Shown here: positions 36,527-47,999 of the stretch, one piece after another
How positions within the stretch are numbered: position 1 is the stretch's first letter
How the letters are laid out: each line of letters opens with the position of its first letter
From: Ligula intestinalis
Taxonomy: Eukaryota; Platyhelminthes; Cestoda; Diphyllobothriidea; Diphyllobothriidae
Direction of reading: 5' to 3'
NCBI GenBank assembly: GCA_036362985.1
Contig: JAYGXS010000002.1
Coordinates: 6,288,456-6,352,455, forward strand
Length of the DNA stretch: 64,000 nucleotides
The notes under the pieces: generated by a model
Told to the model about the DNA's origin: nothing
The model's database searches: none
The model's input: only the letters and a program-made list of their open reading frames with translations
Made by a program: the position numbers and the translations under genes

Positions 36527-39500
36527 GTGCTAGAGGAGACAACCTCGAACAAAGAATCGGAGTGGCCATTGGGGACCCGCCTGTATTCAAAATTCTCAAG
36601 AGATCTTATGATGTCTCCTAACCTTACTACGACCACTGCTACGGCGTCCGCGGGAACCGACGCGCTCCGCAACCATTGTCCGGTGGTGCGGGCGAATAAT
36701 ATGCAACTTGAACTGCTTAACAAAAAACGGACTCTTGGTATTGGATGCTGGAATGTGCGAACATTTCTGGAACCTGGTACTCAAAGTCTGACAGCGCACA
36801 GTCTCCATGAATATCACGTGGATATTTTTTGCTTGTCAGAAGTCCGAATCCCCGACTCAGGCGCCCGAGAAATCAAAATCCCGGGGGTCGATTCTCATTT
36901 CACCTTGTATCACAGCGGTCCGATTGACTCAGCTTGTAGACACGGTGTGGCTATTGCCCTCTCGGAAGAAGCTAACCGTGCACTACTAGCATGGGAACCA
37001 GTCAACGACCGAATGGCCTATGTTCGACTAAAAGGCCATTTTACGAACATCTCGGTCGTGTCTGTGTATGCACCTACGTCGGCGGCTGGACAGCAAGAGA
37101 AAGATAATTTCTACTCGTAGCTGCAGGAGCTAGCCGAACGACTCTCTCGCCGAGATCTGCTAATTGTTGCCGGGGACTGGAATGGCCGGACTGGGCCCGG
37201 TGACCCGACAAACAGCCACCTTCTTGGTCGTTTTGCGCTCGGCTCTAGAACGGACAATGGTGAGAGGATGCTGCAGTTTGCCGAACAGAACCGACTGTTT
37301 GTTACCAACACATGCTCTCAGCATCGTCACAAACACCTACTGACTTGGTATTCGAACAATGGCCGTACGGCCAGTCAGATCGATTACATTCTAGTTGGTG
37401 CACGGTTTCGCAGCTGGGTCCACGATAGCAGGTCGATGCGAGGTGCCGAAACTGGTAGCGTCCACGGATTTGACCATGCTCTCGTTCGCACGCGCCTAAA
37501 GGTTCACCTCTCATCCGTGCCCAAACTGCCACGTGTGATACGCCTTGATTTCGCAAAACTCCGGCAAACCAACACTGCCGAGGCTCTAAGCACAGAAATC
37601 CAGTCCCGTCTTATGACCCAGGCTGACAACGAGGGCAGTAGCAAGTGGCCATCACTGAAGACATCCATCTATGGGGCAGCTGAGAAGATTCTCGGATTCA
37701 CTCAGCGGCGCCGCAGTGACTGGATCAGCGGAAGAACCCTGCAGCTATCGGCCGAGACGACTCGAGCCAGGTCCCGAAACGATGCCTCCTTCCGCCAACT
37801 TCGAAAGCTGACAGTAAAGTCGGCTAGAGATCAGCGGCAGAAGTACTGGTCCGAAACGGCGACTTCTATGGAGCAGGCTTCTAATGTTGGTGACACCCGA
37901 AAATCATACGAAATCATCCGCCAGTTTAGTGGTAAGCCCCCGACACTGTGATTCTGTTAGCGATGTGAATGGAGGTTTTATTGCCAACAACTCGGCCAAG
38001 GTCGATCGCTGGCGTGAACACTTCGAGCACCTACTCAACTTTGACGAACAACCCATCACACCCTCCCTCTCCTCCACAGCGAAGTTTCAATCCTCTCCTG
38101 CCTACGCAGTGTCGTGTGACATCCCGTCCGAAGACGAAGGTACCGAGGCAATGCAGAGGCTACGAAACAAAAAGGCGTGCGGAGCGGACGGTATTCCTGT
38201 AGAAATCTACAAGTCCTGTGTCGACACCCTGGCTCCTTGGCTCCATGAGGTGATTGTACAGGCGTGGCGAGAAGAGACCGGTCCCGATGACTGGGGCTCA
38301 GGTATCCTTGTACCTGTCCACAAGAAGAAAGATAAGACAAGATGCGAGAACTACCGTGGCATAAGTCTTATCAATGTTGCTGCAAAGATCTTCGCTCTTG
38401 TTCTTCTCAGGCGCTTCCAGTTTGTACGTGACTCCAGGACACGACCCAACCAAGCCGGATTCCGAGCTGGGCGTGGATGTGCGGATCAAATATTCACACT
38501 GACGCATACTCTAGAATTCCGCCATAGCTACCAGCAACCGACGGCCGTTTGCTTCGTCGACTTTGCCGCCGCATTCGATTCCATCCATCTTGAGTCCCTG
38601 TGGAGAATAATGGAACTGAATGGAGTGCCGACCAAACTCATTGCGATGATTAAGGCCTACTATCGGTCTACCACCGCACGAGTCCTGGTCCACAACAATT
38701 TCTCTCAGTCGTTTGATATCCGGTCTGGTGTCCGTCAGGGCTGCGTCCTTTCGCCCATTCTGTTTAACCACGTCATTGACTGGATTCTCGGCAAAGCCCT
38801 ACATAAAGAGGACGGTGTTGAACTTGCACCCGGACGCCGACTAACTGATCTTGACTATGCCGATGATATTGCGCTGTTAGCCTCAAGCTTTTATGGTCTA
38901 TAGTCAGTAGTGTCGCGGTTAAATGAGATCGCTATGTCAGTAGGCATGTCCATAAATTCCGGAAAGACGAAGTTGTTCTCGAGCTGCAACCCTGACCAGG
39001 AAAAGGCACCCCTGGGGATTAATGGCCATCAACTTGAAGAAGTATACAGCTTTAAATACCTCGGGGTGAGGCTGCTACCGAATGGGTCGAGCAAGGATGA
39101 CATTGTATCCCGTATGGATGCTGTTCGCTGGGTTTTCTCAATCCTTCGAAAGCGCCTATGGATCCGACGTGACATCTCCATCGCCACGAAGATTTGTGCA
39201 TACCGTGCATCCATCCGGTCAGTCCTCTTCTATGGATGTGAATGCTGGGCTGTGCGTGCTGAAGATGAGCGAAGACTGGAGGTCTTTGACCACCGGTGCC
39301 TGAGGACGATCCTGCGAGTTAAGTAGCGACTTCGTCTCAAATGAGACAGTCCGCATCCGCTGCCATCGTATCACGAGGATATCTCAGGCCATTCAAGAAA
39401 GGCGACTGAGGTAGTTTGGACACGTCTCCGTCGTCCGCCCCACGAGCTTACCTATGCTGCCCTCGACCCAGCACTGCAGCCCACCTGGAAACGTCGAAGA

Positions 39501-39680
39501 GGAGGGCAACTGAAGACTTGGCTAGACACCATCCCTCAAGACATGGAAGCCGTTCTTAGACCTTCTATCTTCGGCCTCCGTCGCTGGAGAAGGGACTGGG
39601 TGGAGCTTTCGAGATCCGCTGCCGCCAATCGCCAAGCATGGAGAGGTACCGTTCGTGACATCATTGAGGCCGGCTAGATC
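36527..39680 (+). pseudogene. RTE-like endonuclease-reverse transcriptase, broken
   Basis: The endonuclease spans about 36730-37540 (IGCWNVRTFLEPG, FCLSEVRIPD, VSVYAPTSA, VAGDWNGR, IDYILV, HGFDHALV). RT follows from about 38100 (KKACGADGIPVEIYK, NYRGISLINVAAKI, VDFAAAFDSIHLESLWR, DIRSGVRQGCVLSPILF, LDYADDIALLASSF, KTKLFSSC, FKYLGV) and a C-terminal region to IIEAG. Defects are a TAG at 37118, a frame change at about 37945, a TAG at 38901, and frame changes or stops after 39326. Catalytic YADD is intact. Confidence 0.88.
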
Positions 39681-39719
39681 AGGCATGATCAGAGCCGTAA
39701 CAAGTAATTAAGTACAAGG

Positions 39720-40101
39720 TTGCACATTCACCTCACGCATACGCCTAGTTGGTCACTTGCGAATCCACCGTAGAAAGACTGGTAAACTAGTGCCTGGAGC
39801 ACCAACACACCGCAAAGAGCACTGCCTCTAATTCCCGCCCTGTCTTTGTGCAGTCACTCATCACATGGGCTTATGCGACCACATAAGCATACATGACAGC
39901 GGAATTCACCACCATGTCTATACACCCAACACATCGTGCACACCCGTCACCATTTCCAGCCCCTCAACCGGCGCGACCACTGCCATCATCCCCAAATGCG
40001 TCGCCTCAACACCAACCGATCTATCCTGTCCTCGTTATGATCGCACATTTACGTCACGCATTGGCCTGGTCGGTCATCTGCGAATCCATCGCAGAGGCTG
40101 A
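39720..40101 (+). pseudogene. degenerate C2H2 zinc-finger tail of the RTE-like LINE
   Basis: The frame encodes repeated finger-like pieces: FTSRI-LVGHLRIHRR, MGLCDHISIHDSGIHHH and LSCPRYDRTFTSRIGLVGHL followed by RIH. In the last one the spacing C-x2-x-x12-H-x3-H fits a C2H2 finger, but the second cysteine is tyrosine. Fingers with the same FTSRIGLVGHLRIH wording occur, as far as I recall, at the C-terminus of many tapeworm and fluke LINE proteins, where they may bind nucleic acid. Confidence 0.7.
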
Positions 40102-40194
40102 TGGACCAGTGACTGGAGCAACAAAACACAGCAGAGACCGCCGCTTCTACTGCTCTTGTGCGTTCACTTGCACCTGTAATTTTTACGGCTGTGC

Positions 40195-40390
40195 TCGTGG
40201 CTGATCTAGCCGGCATCAATGGTGTCGCGGGCGGTACCTCTCCATGCGTGACGATTGGCGGCAGCGGATCTGGAGAGCTCCACCCAGTCTCTTCTCCAGT
40301 GACGGAGACCGAAGACAGAAGGTCCAAGAACTGCTCGCGTGTCTTGACGGACTGTGTCAAGCCAAGTTCACTCACAGCATGCATCCCTTA
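40195..40390 (-). mobile_element. RTE-like LINE C-terminal fragment, inverted
   Basis: The reverse complement encodes VRQDTRAVLGPSVFGLRHWR, RDWVELSRSAAANRHAWRGT and an ending like IDAG, matching the C-terminus of the plus-strand element just upstream. The two lie tail to tail. Confidence 0.75.
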
Positions 40391-41689
40391 GACAACATAC
40401 ACATCCATGAAAACCTACGATAAAACGCCGCCAGCTATACCACATCATTATATCACTCCTTACCAGCACCCACAAGACAGGTGATCACACCACCATCACC
40501 TGACATACCGGGTGCTTAAAAAGAACTTCCCTCCGTAAGGTGAGGTATAGTATCGTTCCTTTTACATAAGGTCCTCAGCTCATTGCATGTCTGTAGCTTT
40601 TAACGATTACCTTCCGCTTAACCTTTTGGCACAAACATGGGTCCCTCTAGGGAAAAGTAAGTTATATTTTCGATTCCTTTTTGCATAGGATCTTTCTGCT
40701 TCATGAGCGCCTATAGACTACATTGAATGATTCACTTCACCGTAGCTTCCAGTACTCCCAAAATACCCTCCACTAAAACATAAATTGTGTTCCCCATTTC
40801 TCTGGCGCAGCCTGCTTTGCAACGATTGCCTCCAGCTTGCTTTTTAGTACTACAAAATGACGCTTGCTAAACCCATCAGCCCAATGTGTGTTGCGTGTTG
40901 AGCAGCTGATGCGTGGACTGGTATTCAGGTGGCCAATTTTCACGCCACGCTGTGGCAAAAAGTGGCATGGGCAGATCGGTAAACGATATCACGGTCGCCG
41001 CATCCCCTTTGCGTAATATGTACTTCTAGAGCAATATATATGACATTCAGAAGACGGAAACGGAACGACAGTGTAAGAACAGCCGAGCCCGGAACACTAG
41101 CTTTAGTGGTGACCTCAGTCAGCGTCGCATAGCAGTATAAAACAGGTAGTCGGCTGTCGTTAACGAGGAAACCGACGCCCCGGAAGACTAAGTATAAACC
41201 TTAGCACTAACTTAAGCCAGAATAAGTGCAGGCTTTAGAGATGCCCTATGCCAACGTTGCAATACAGCGTGAGACCGGCTGGGAGCCATATATACAGGAG
41301 CGTTGATATCGAAGAAATTGAGGTTTCAGCCTAAGCGCTGACTGAAACCAGCGCTGTAAACGCAGGTGACAACTTAAGTCACTTTTGTTATCCCATGTTG
41401 ACCTCAGGCACGCATGTAAGGTAAGGCTGCTCCTCAGCTCCTTTCGCAGGCAGCTCGTATGCCACATGTGCGATGCGGGCCAGAGGCTATCACGGTTTAC
41501 CGTGACAGAAGGCAGCCAGCTGACGTATCTACTAGACACCCCATCAGTCTAGTGTGTGTTTTGTGTGTAGTGACTGATGTTCAGTCTGGAAATCAGGCGG
41601 CGACGGCTCCTTCTAATCCTTTGGTTGTGTAAATCCTGGCGTACGCCAGGGGACCAGATCGTGCTGTGCAGTGTGAATACGGGTTCGCG
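40391..41689. other. no gene; short pieces of repeat family C
   Basis: CATCAGCCCAATGTGTGTTG near 40877 and CATCAGTCTAGTGTGTGTTT near 41542 match an internal block of repeat family C, so partial copies lie here. No coding match. Confidence 0.4.
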
Positions 41690-42110
41690 GGTCCCGTCAG
41701 CCACCGAGCCCATCCTACATCAGGCGATCAACCAGCTGAATGGTGGCTTGATGCTGGCGGTGGGGAAGGAGTGAGGTCGACGAATCAGCGTATTTCTTCG
41801 CGCACTATAAAAAATCTAACGCACTTGAAGCAATCACGTTGTGCTAAAAACCGCGGCTTGGAGACTTGTCAACTGATAATTCAGACCGCGCAGGCAATCA
41901 AGTGTGTATTTGTTGTGTGGAGTGACTGACTGTGGACAGGCTGCAATGGCTCCTCTTTAATGTAGCCTTCATGGCACTTCCACTTAGTTGGGATCCTAGC
42001 CAGATATGGTGGCGCGCATAGGAGGGGCTGCCTCGCGCCCGATCCAGCCTCGGTCTTTTTGACTCTGCATTGAAACCGGGCACAGATGGGGGACGGAGGA
42101 GGTAGTGCGG
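41690..42110 (+). repeat. unclassified interspersed repeat, family C, copy 2
   Basis: This matches 25345-25780 in the same orientation (CATCAGGCGATCAACCAGCT, GATGCTGGCGGTGGGG, CAGCGTATTTCTTCGCGC, GGCTCCTCTTTAATGTAGCC). No coding potential. Confidence 0.65.
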
Positions 42111-43204
42111 TAGATACTGCGCAAGTCACCATCCCTGCATCAATATATCTGGAGCATACGGTGGACATCATCAAAACTGATGGTGGAACTGTCGTCAGGT
42201 GCGCTGGACTACCGCGGTGGCTAGCTCAGGGCATGATAGGCTTTATTTGGGTTGTGGTCGTTCTCCTTCCGATAAACCTAAGGGTCTCTAAGTTCGCTAC
42301 GTGTCGTCGATAATGGGTTATGCTGAATAACGAAATACTGCGGGACGAAGGGCACCTTAAAACGGCATGAGCAGAAGGAAACGCTTTGAAAACAGGCAGT
42401 GAAGCTACTGCTCCAACTGTAGATTCCATTCACTTAAGTCATCAGTGACCCAAAAACGGGCGGGCAGGACGAATAAGAGCAGGTTCGATAAGTCGTTTAG
42501 ATAGTGCTGCCGAAAGTCTGTCGAAGCTAAGGACTTCTGCAGGACGCCGGAGGCAAATGATATGCCAACCATAAAAGAATAGAAGAAGTGATAGGGTCTA
42601 GTAAATACTGCATAAGTGTGAATTAGGTTGGGGAATAAGAGGGATTAACCGTTTTCAAAAGTGCAGCAACCGACAATGTGTCAGAAGAGAAGAGTGGAAA
42701 CCGAGAACATGGGTGTTATTCCTACGCAGATAGGTAAGTTATTAGCGAAAAATATTATTTCTAAGTGCAAATGAAGTAGTATACGCGATTAGATAATGAT
42801 CAATGCCGGAAATGCGTTAAATAGGGATAACGATTAGCGACAGAGCGCCTGATTCCGCCACCACGACATAAGTGGAAATAAATTGTGTCCATCGGAACGT
42901 TGCATAATGTATATGTTGCAGAGATTGGATAAACAAGTAAGCGAATCCACTTTTACATACCTGTGCGTTTGGGTGACAAGTTCTGTGATTTTTCCTACCG
43001 CCTGAATTGGAGCTCAGTAAAATGCGGACAAGTAGAGAAGTCCATGTCCGTGAATTAAGGAATAAGTATGCGAACCTCTAAGTAGTAAGCCTTTCTCGTT
43101 AAATACTCTTTGAAATTCAAAAATTAAATATAAGATTTAAAGTCCTGAGTAGATGTCGCACCGAGCCATAAATAATAATGTGACAAAAATACCGAAGCAG
43201 CCGC
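42111..43204. other. no recognised feature
   Basis: Only short chance frames; the right half is AT-rich. Confidence 0.3.
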
Positions 43205-44417
43205 AAGGTTTCGTGGGTTCAAGCTAAAAAAGTCTCCTGGACCGGATGGGATCCCTGGACTGATACTTAAAGAATTGTCGACCGAGCTATCAGTGTCTCT
43301 CTTATCTCTGTTCGAGCTTTCCATGAGAACAGGGGAGTTGCCTTTGTGGTGGAAGACGGCCAACATCGTACCGTTCTATATGGGCGATAGCAAGATGTCT
43401 GCAAACAGCTTTCGGTCCATAAGCTCAACTTGCCTTTCCCACAAAATGATAGAGGTCCTTGTCAAGCAGGCCATACTAAGATTTTGCGATGAAAATGACA
43501 TCATACAAAATTTCCAACACGGTTTTCGGCGAGGGCGCTCCTGCCTTTCAAATTTACTGACTTCAATTGAGGCCTTGATAAGTGCTTAAGAAGAGGGCTT
43601 CGAAGTGGACGAAGTATACATCGACTTCCGCAAAGTCTTTGACAGCGTGCCCCATCAACGCCTTTTACATAAACTGAGCGTTATTGGCATCAAGGGGAAA
43701 ATTTTGGACTGGATCAGGTCATTTTTAGACGGTCGAAAACAACGCGTTTGCATCGGGGAGAATAAATCGGACTGGGTTGACGTATTTAGTGGGGTTCCTC
43801 AAGGCTCCGTTCTCGGTCCTCTTCTCTTCATTCTCTTTGTAAATTACAGCCTTCAAGAACTGGACTGCGGTAAAGTCATGTTCGCCGATGACGTTAGGCT
43901 CTGGCAGGTCAGTAAGCGCCCAAGCGACCAAGACGCTCTGCAAAATAATCTTTGCAAACTGCAGATGTGGTCCGAGAGATGGCTGCTGGATTTCAATGTG
44001 CAAAATTGTACCTTCCTCCACCTGCGTCCAACAAACCACCCTATCCGCCAGAGCAGCAGGAAATATCACCTGAAAAACATCCAAATTTCCGGAGTACCTA
44101 CGCAAAAAATCCTCGGCATTTGGATACAGAGTAATCTGAAGCCCTCAGTACCATGTGTCAAAGCTGCAAATAAAGCTACGAGAGGGCTGCACGCTTTCAA
44201 AAGGGTGTTTTTAGCCTTCGACGAAGATCTCTTTGGCAAAGTGTACGGTACATTTGTTCGACCTCGCCTAGAATATGGTATACAGGCGTGGCGGCCGTAC
44301 CGAGCAATGGACACAACATGTATGGAGAACGTGCAGCGTCGGGCAACAAAGCTAGTTAGATGTCTAAAGAACCACACTTACATAGACAGACTTGCATGCC
44401 TAAATTTATTCTCCCTT
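43205..44417 (+). mobile_element. CR1-like LINE, truncated at both ends
   Basis: One frame with a single TAA (43587) encodes RT from KKSPGPDGIPGLILKELS through FRRGRSCLSNLL, YIDFRKVFDSVPHQRLLHKL, SGVPQGSVLGPLLFIL, MFADDVRLW and FGKVYGTFVRPRLEYGIQAW to NVQRRATKLVRC. It stops abruptly at LACLNLFSL, where related copies continue. At that point (44418) the 3' end of a minus-strand LINE begins. The 5' end is truncated before the RT fingers. Confidence 0.85.
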
Positions 44418-45620
44418 TAATAATAATATGTTTATTATGCCAGCTTACAGGCAATTTTAATGAGTTGGTAGAGCACCTCTTGGGCGCCTTCCAAAACCTC
44501 GAAGACATGAAAAATCCTCAAACAAACTCCCTATGTTGCAGCCAGTGTTGGTTTTATCTCCATTTTGTGTTTTGTCAATAATGGGCACGAAAGGGAGTTT
44601 GTTTCAACTGAAAAAAAACCTGACTTCTAAGGTACGATACAAACAAAATATATGTACAGTTGTAAGATGAGTTGACATATCAGCAGGATAAATGTTGCAT
44701 ATCGTTTAAGAACATTAGTTTGGAATGGGACGGGTTGGCACAAAAACACCTTGCTCTTAGTCATCCTTTAATGGTTGTCGGCAAAAGTTGCGTGGTATCG
44801 GCTGAAGGGTTAGCTGATTGCGGGCCGCAGCTTCAGAAGCATTATCTTCAGCATGTAGCCTGGCAGGGTTCAAAGTCCACGAACGCCATCAGAGTGAAAC
44901 AGAGATTCCACCGACTCAGCGCCCAAAATTCGTGAAAGTTGTCCTGAATGTAGAAAACTAGTAATAGCCCTCTTAAACATAGGATAGCTTTGTTGGCTTT
45001 TTATTCTTCTGGGCAGCTTATTCCAGATTGATATGGCGTTTACTGAAAAGAATTGCCGGTACTTAACTGTGCGTGCCATAGGAAGAAATTAAAACACATC
45101 TCGATGACTGGCACGCCGAGAGTGCTCGAGCTGCCTTATTGCACTGAGAGAATTAAAGGTTTGACCATTCAAAAGTTTAAACAGTAAAAAAAGACTCTTC
45201 TGCAATCGACGAAGCCACAGGGGATCCAGCTTTATAAGTTCGCACCTTTGTTGGTAGGCTAATTTACGGTGTTCTGTAGTGAAAACTCTTCTAGTGAAGA
45301 AGTGCTGCACCGATTCTATTTTCTTCCGTTCACTAGTGCGCAGAAGACTGAATAGGGGTGAGCAGTATTCAAGAGTTGGTCTCACGTACATATTATCAAG
45401 GCTAGTTCTAACCTTTATGGTCTTAAAATTTCTAAGGATAAATCCGGTGGTTCGTTGTGCTTTCGAGACTATCAGGGCACAGTGCTCTGACAGATTGAAA
45501 CTATTAGAATAGGATATGCCCAAATCCTTGATAACACCTGAGACATTTAGTTCATGACCATCTATGCTTAATTCCGGTTGGTGATCGTCGCCAAAAACCA
45601 TAACGGAACATTTGTGCCAT
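44418..45620 (-). mobile_element. LINE, C-terminal RT region and 3' tail
   Basis: The minus strand encodes VIKDLGISYSNSFNLSEHCA, YVRPTLEYCSPLFS, RKKIESVQHFFTRRVF and CELIKLDPLWLRRL (45089-45601), then after a frame change RQFFSVNAISIWNKLPRRI (44870-45079). The 3' end carries an ATTATTATTA tail against the plus-strand CR1. The block is the post-palm region of a CR1/L2-type RT related to LINE A, but a different family. Confidence 0.8.
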
Positions 45621-45654
45621 GAAATGGTGAGGTGCCATACAACGAGACAATACC

Positions 45655-46230
45655 CTTGATGGTTCTTAAACGCTTCTTATTGTTGGAGAAATCATAAAGC
45701 CGCAGACGCTACTGTGTGCAACAATGACACCGCCTGTCTGGCTACAGGATCAATTCTCAGTGAGGCGCGACAATAGGAGGTCATTGCGTAAAAAATGGTT
45801 GAAAGGATGAGGGAACGGTAGTGGTCACGAATTAATCACCGAATGCCGGGGATGCGACCTTGTGGACTGAAAAGTCCACCGACAAGCTGGCTAAGCAGAA
45901 GAGTCGCCACGAGCATCAACAGAGATCGCGAAACTTATCGTTAGGATTGTAAAATAGGGAGCAGATAAATTTTGTCAACATCTGGCAATCATGGTTGTCA
46001 GAGTGAGGGACGAAACACTGCTGCAAACCTCGCTGTATAGAGGATAAAATAGACATATATAGAAAGCAATTTAACATAAATGTAAACAACTCAAATACCA
46101 GGAGGAGCCTTTTCAAAGTCCCAAAGTTGTGTTTTGGAGAAGGCGACGGATAACGAGGACTCAATATCTTCCGAAATTAGATGTTTACATAATTTGACTT
46201 TAAATGCTGCTAAGGTAGATGATAGCCTAA
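45655..46230 (-). repeat. LINE A-type 3' untranslated region, copy
   Basis: The segment is similar over more than 500 bases, same orientation, to 48375-48902, which lies just downstream of the LINE A reading frame. Shared blocks are TTGGAGAAATCATA, CAACATGGxxGAxAGGATGAGGGAACGG, AATACCAGGAGGA and GACGGATAACGAGGAC. No reading frame is expected. Confidence 0.65.
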
Positions 46231-46689
46231 TTCAATGAAAATATTATCGAACATTGCGGACTAGCCAAAGACTATCATGGCATTACTGAGTCATGTCGGT
46301 ATTCCACCCCTTTGGAATCGGTGGTTTTAATGCGCGAATCCTTTTGAGATCGAGTACAGTAATGCTCGCTGACAGTGATTACGCAGAAGGCAGATTCTTC
46401 GTTAGTGTAGCCCCCGGTGACTTTGAGGTTGGCACACATCTAAAGGAGTAATTCGCCCGTATAAGCTTCCCGACGTAACCTCGGACGGTGTCGTTAGTCA
46501 CCATATGTTCATATACGCATTGAAAAGTAGAAGAATAAAAAAGGAAGTCACTGTCCGATATTAGAGCCCAGGGTATCCAACCGACCTCAATGGCTGACAA
46601 AAGATCTGAAAGAGAGATCATTGAGAAAAGACGGTTTTGGAATAAGTTTTGTGAAACAAACCATAATGAAACTTTCATAGAATATAAAT

Positions 46690-47450
46690 CTAGCGGAAAC
46701 AGGTGAAAGTTTGGTTTACAAAAGCCGACGGGAATTTCGTAGTGATTTGCTACGGTCAGGCGTCAAAAATATTAAGTTGCTCTGCGGCTACTTAAGAAAA
46801 GCACACGTAACAAAAACCTGCCTTCTGTTATGGAAAAGGATGAAGGTCTCGAGATATCGGACTGTAAAAAGAAAGTCGAACAGTTTTCCGAGTTATTTCA
46901 GTCAGTTTTCATTACGTAAACTGCCTTCATCACACCCATTGAAGGTATTGAGTGAGCGCCAACTATTGGGGACATTCTGTTTGGAGAGGAACCTATTTTT
47001 AAAGAACTAAAGAGCTTGAAGTAATGTAAAACTCCAGGTCCATACAAAGATTACAGCGAAGCTGTTCCATGCACTAGCTGGAGAGTTGGCCAAATCGTTC
47101 TTCATTATGTGCTAGCAATTCATTCAATACTGAAAGTCTTCTCACAGATTATAAAACAGCGCACATTACCCCGCTTTACAAAAACGGTATTTGTGCCCTA
47201 GCGAACATATACAAACCAGCCAGTTTGACCTCCGTATGCTGCAAGGTAATGGAGAGGATCATCAAAAAGGAATTCATGACATATTGTGAAACCCACAATA
47301 TCTCATCCAGTGCACAATGTGGCTTTCGTGGAGGCATATTGTGTGTTAAAAACTGGTTTTATACGATACGGCAAGCAGGATTAGAGAGGCCAATCATTTT
47401 TTTACAACTGAAAAACTACTTCCGACTTTTCAGTAGGCATACTATTTTTT
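46690..47450 (+). mobile_element. CR1-like LINE, heavily decayed RT fragment
   Basis: Through several frame changes the plus strand matches the CR1 at 49388-51196: SRREFRSDLLRSGVKNIKLL before the RT, CQLLGTFC / FGEEPIFKELKSLK, then VCCKVMERIIKKEFMTYCE and SSAQCGFRGG. It is an older relative of that copy in opposite orientation. Confidence 0.7.
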
Positions 47451-47539
47451 CGTGCAGCACGTCTCGACTTGCGTGCAGGAGTTGGTCCGCGCAGCAATTT
47501 ACACCAATTTCACCAATTTAATCAAAGTTTCACTTTATT

Positions 47540-47960
47540 GACCTCGCCAAGGGTCAGCGAACATCTCCCCAACTTCCGCGTGCTCCCCGTTGGTCCAATG
47601 GGGGTTAGTGGTATTGTTAAAAAATGCACTTCAGTGACCTCACCAAGGGTCAGCGAACAACTCCCCATCTTACGCGTGCTCACCGTTGGTCCAGTGGGGG
47701 ATAAGTGATATTGTTAAAAGATGCACTTCAGTGGCCACGCCAAGGGTCAGCGAACAACTCCCCAACTTGCGCATGCTCGCAATTGGTCCAGTGGGGGATG
47801 AGTGATATTGTTAAAAAAATGCACTTCAGTGACCTCGCCAAGGGTCAGCTAACCCCAATCCCCAACCTTCGGGTGCTCGCAGTTGGTCCAGTGGGGGATA
47901 TGTGATATTGAAGGGTCAAGGGTCAGCGAATACCTCCCGGAGCCAAGAGTCAGCCAACCC
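47540..47960. repeat. minisatellite, about 97-base unit, four copies
   Basis: Units start at 47540, 47636, 47733 and 47831 (periods 96, 97 and 98) and a degraded fifth follows. Each has CCAAGGGTCAGC near its start, TTGGTCCAGTGGGGG in the middle and TGATATTGTTAAAA near its end. Units are diverged from each other. It lies between the decayed CR1 and the 3' end of LINE A. Confidence 0.9.
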
Positions 47961-47999
47961 GCGCTCGCCCTTGATAAATAAATATAAATATATAAATAA

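Larger units (their letters stand above)
36236..40194 (+). mobile_element. RTE-like LINE with C-terminal C2H2 finger tail, near full length
   Basis: The element has a G+C-rich 5' region, one long endonuclease-RT reading frame with several lesions, and a downstream finger-like tail. The endonuclease opens with IGCWNVRTF and the RT has GVRQGCVLSPILF and LDYADDIALL, both typical of RTE-group LINEs such as schistosome SR2. At its 3' end it meets a minus-strand fragment of the same family. It is inactive. Confidence 0.85.
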
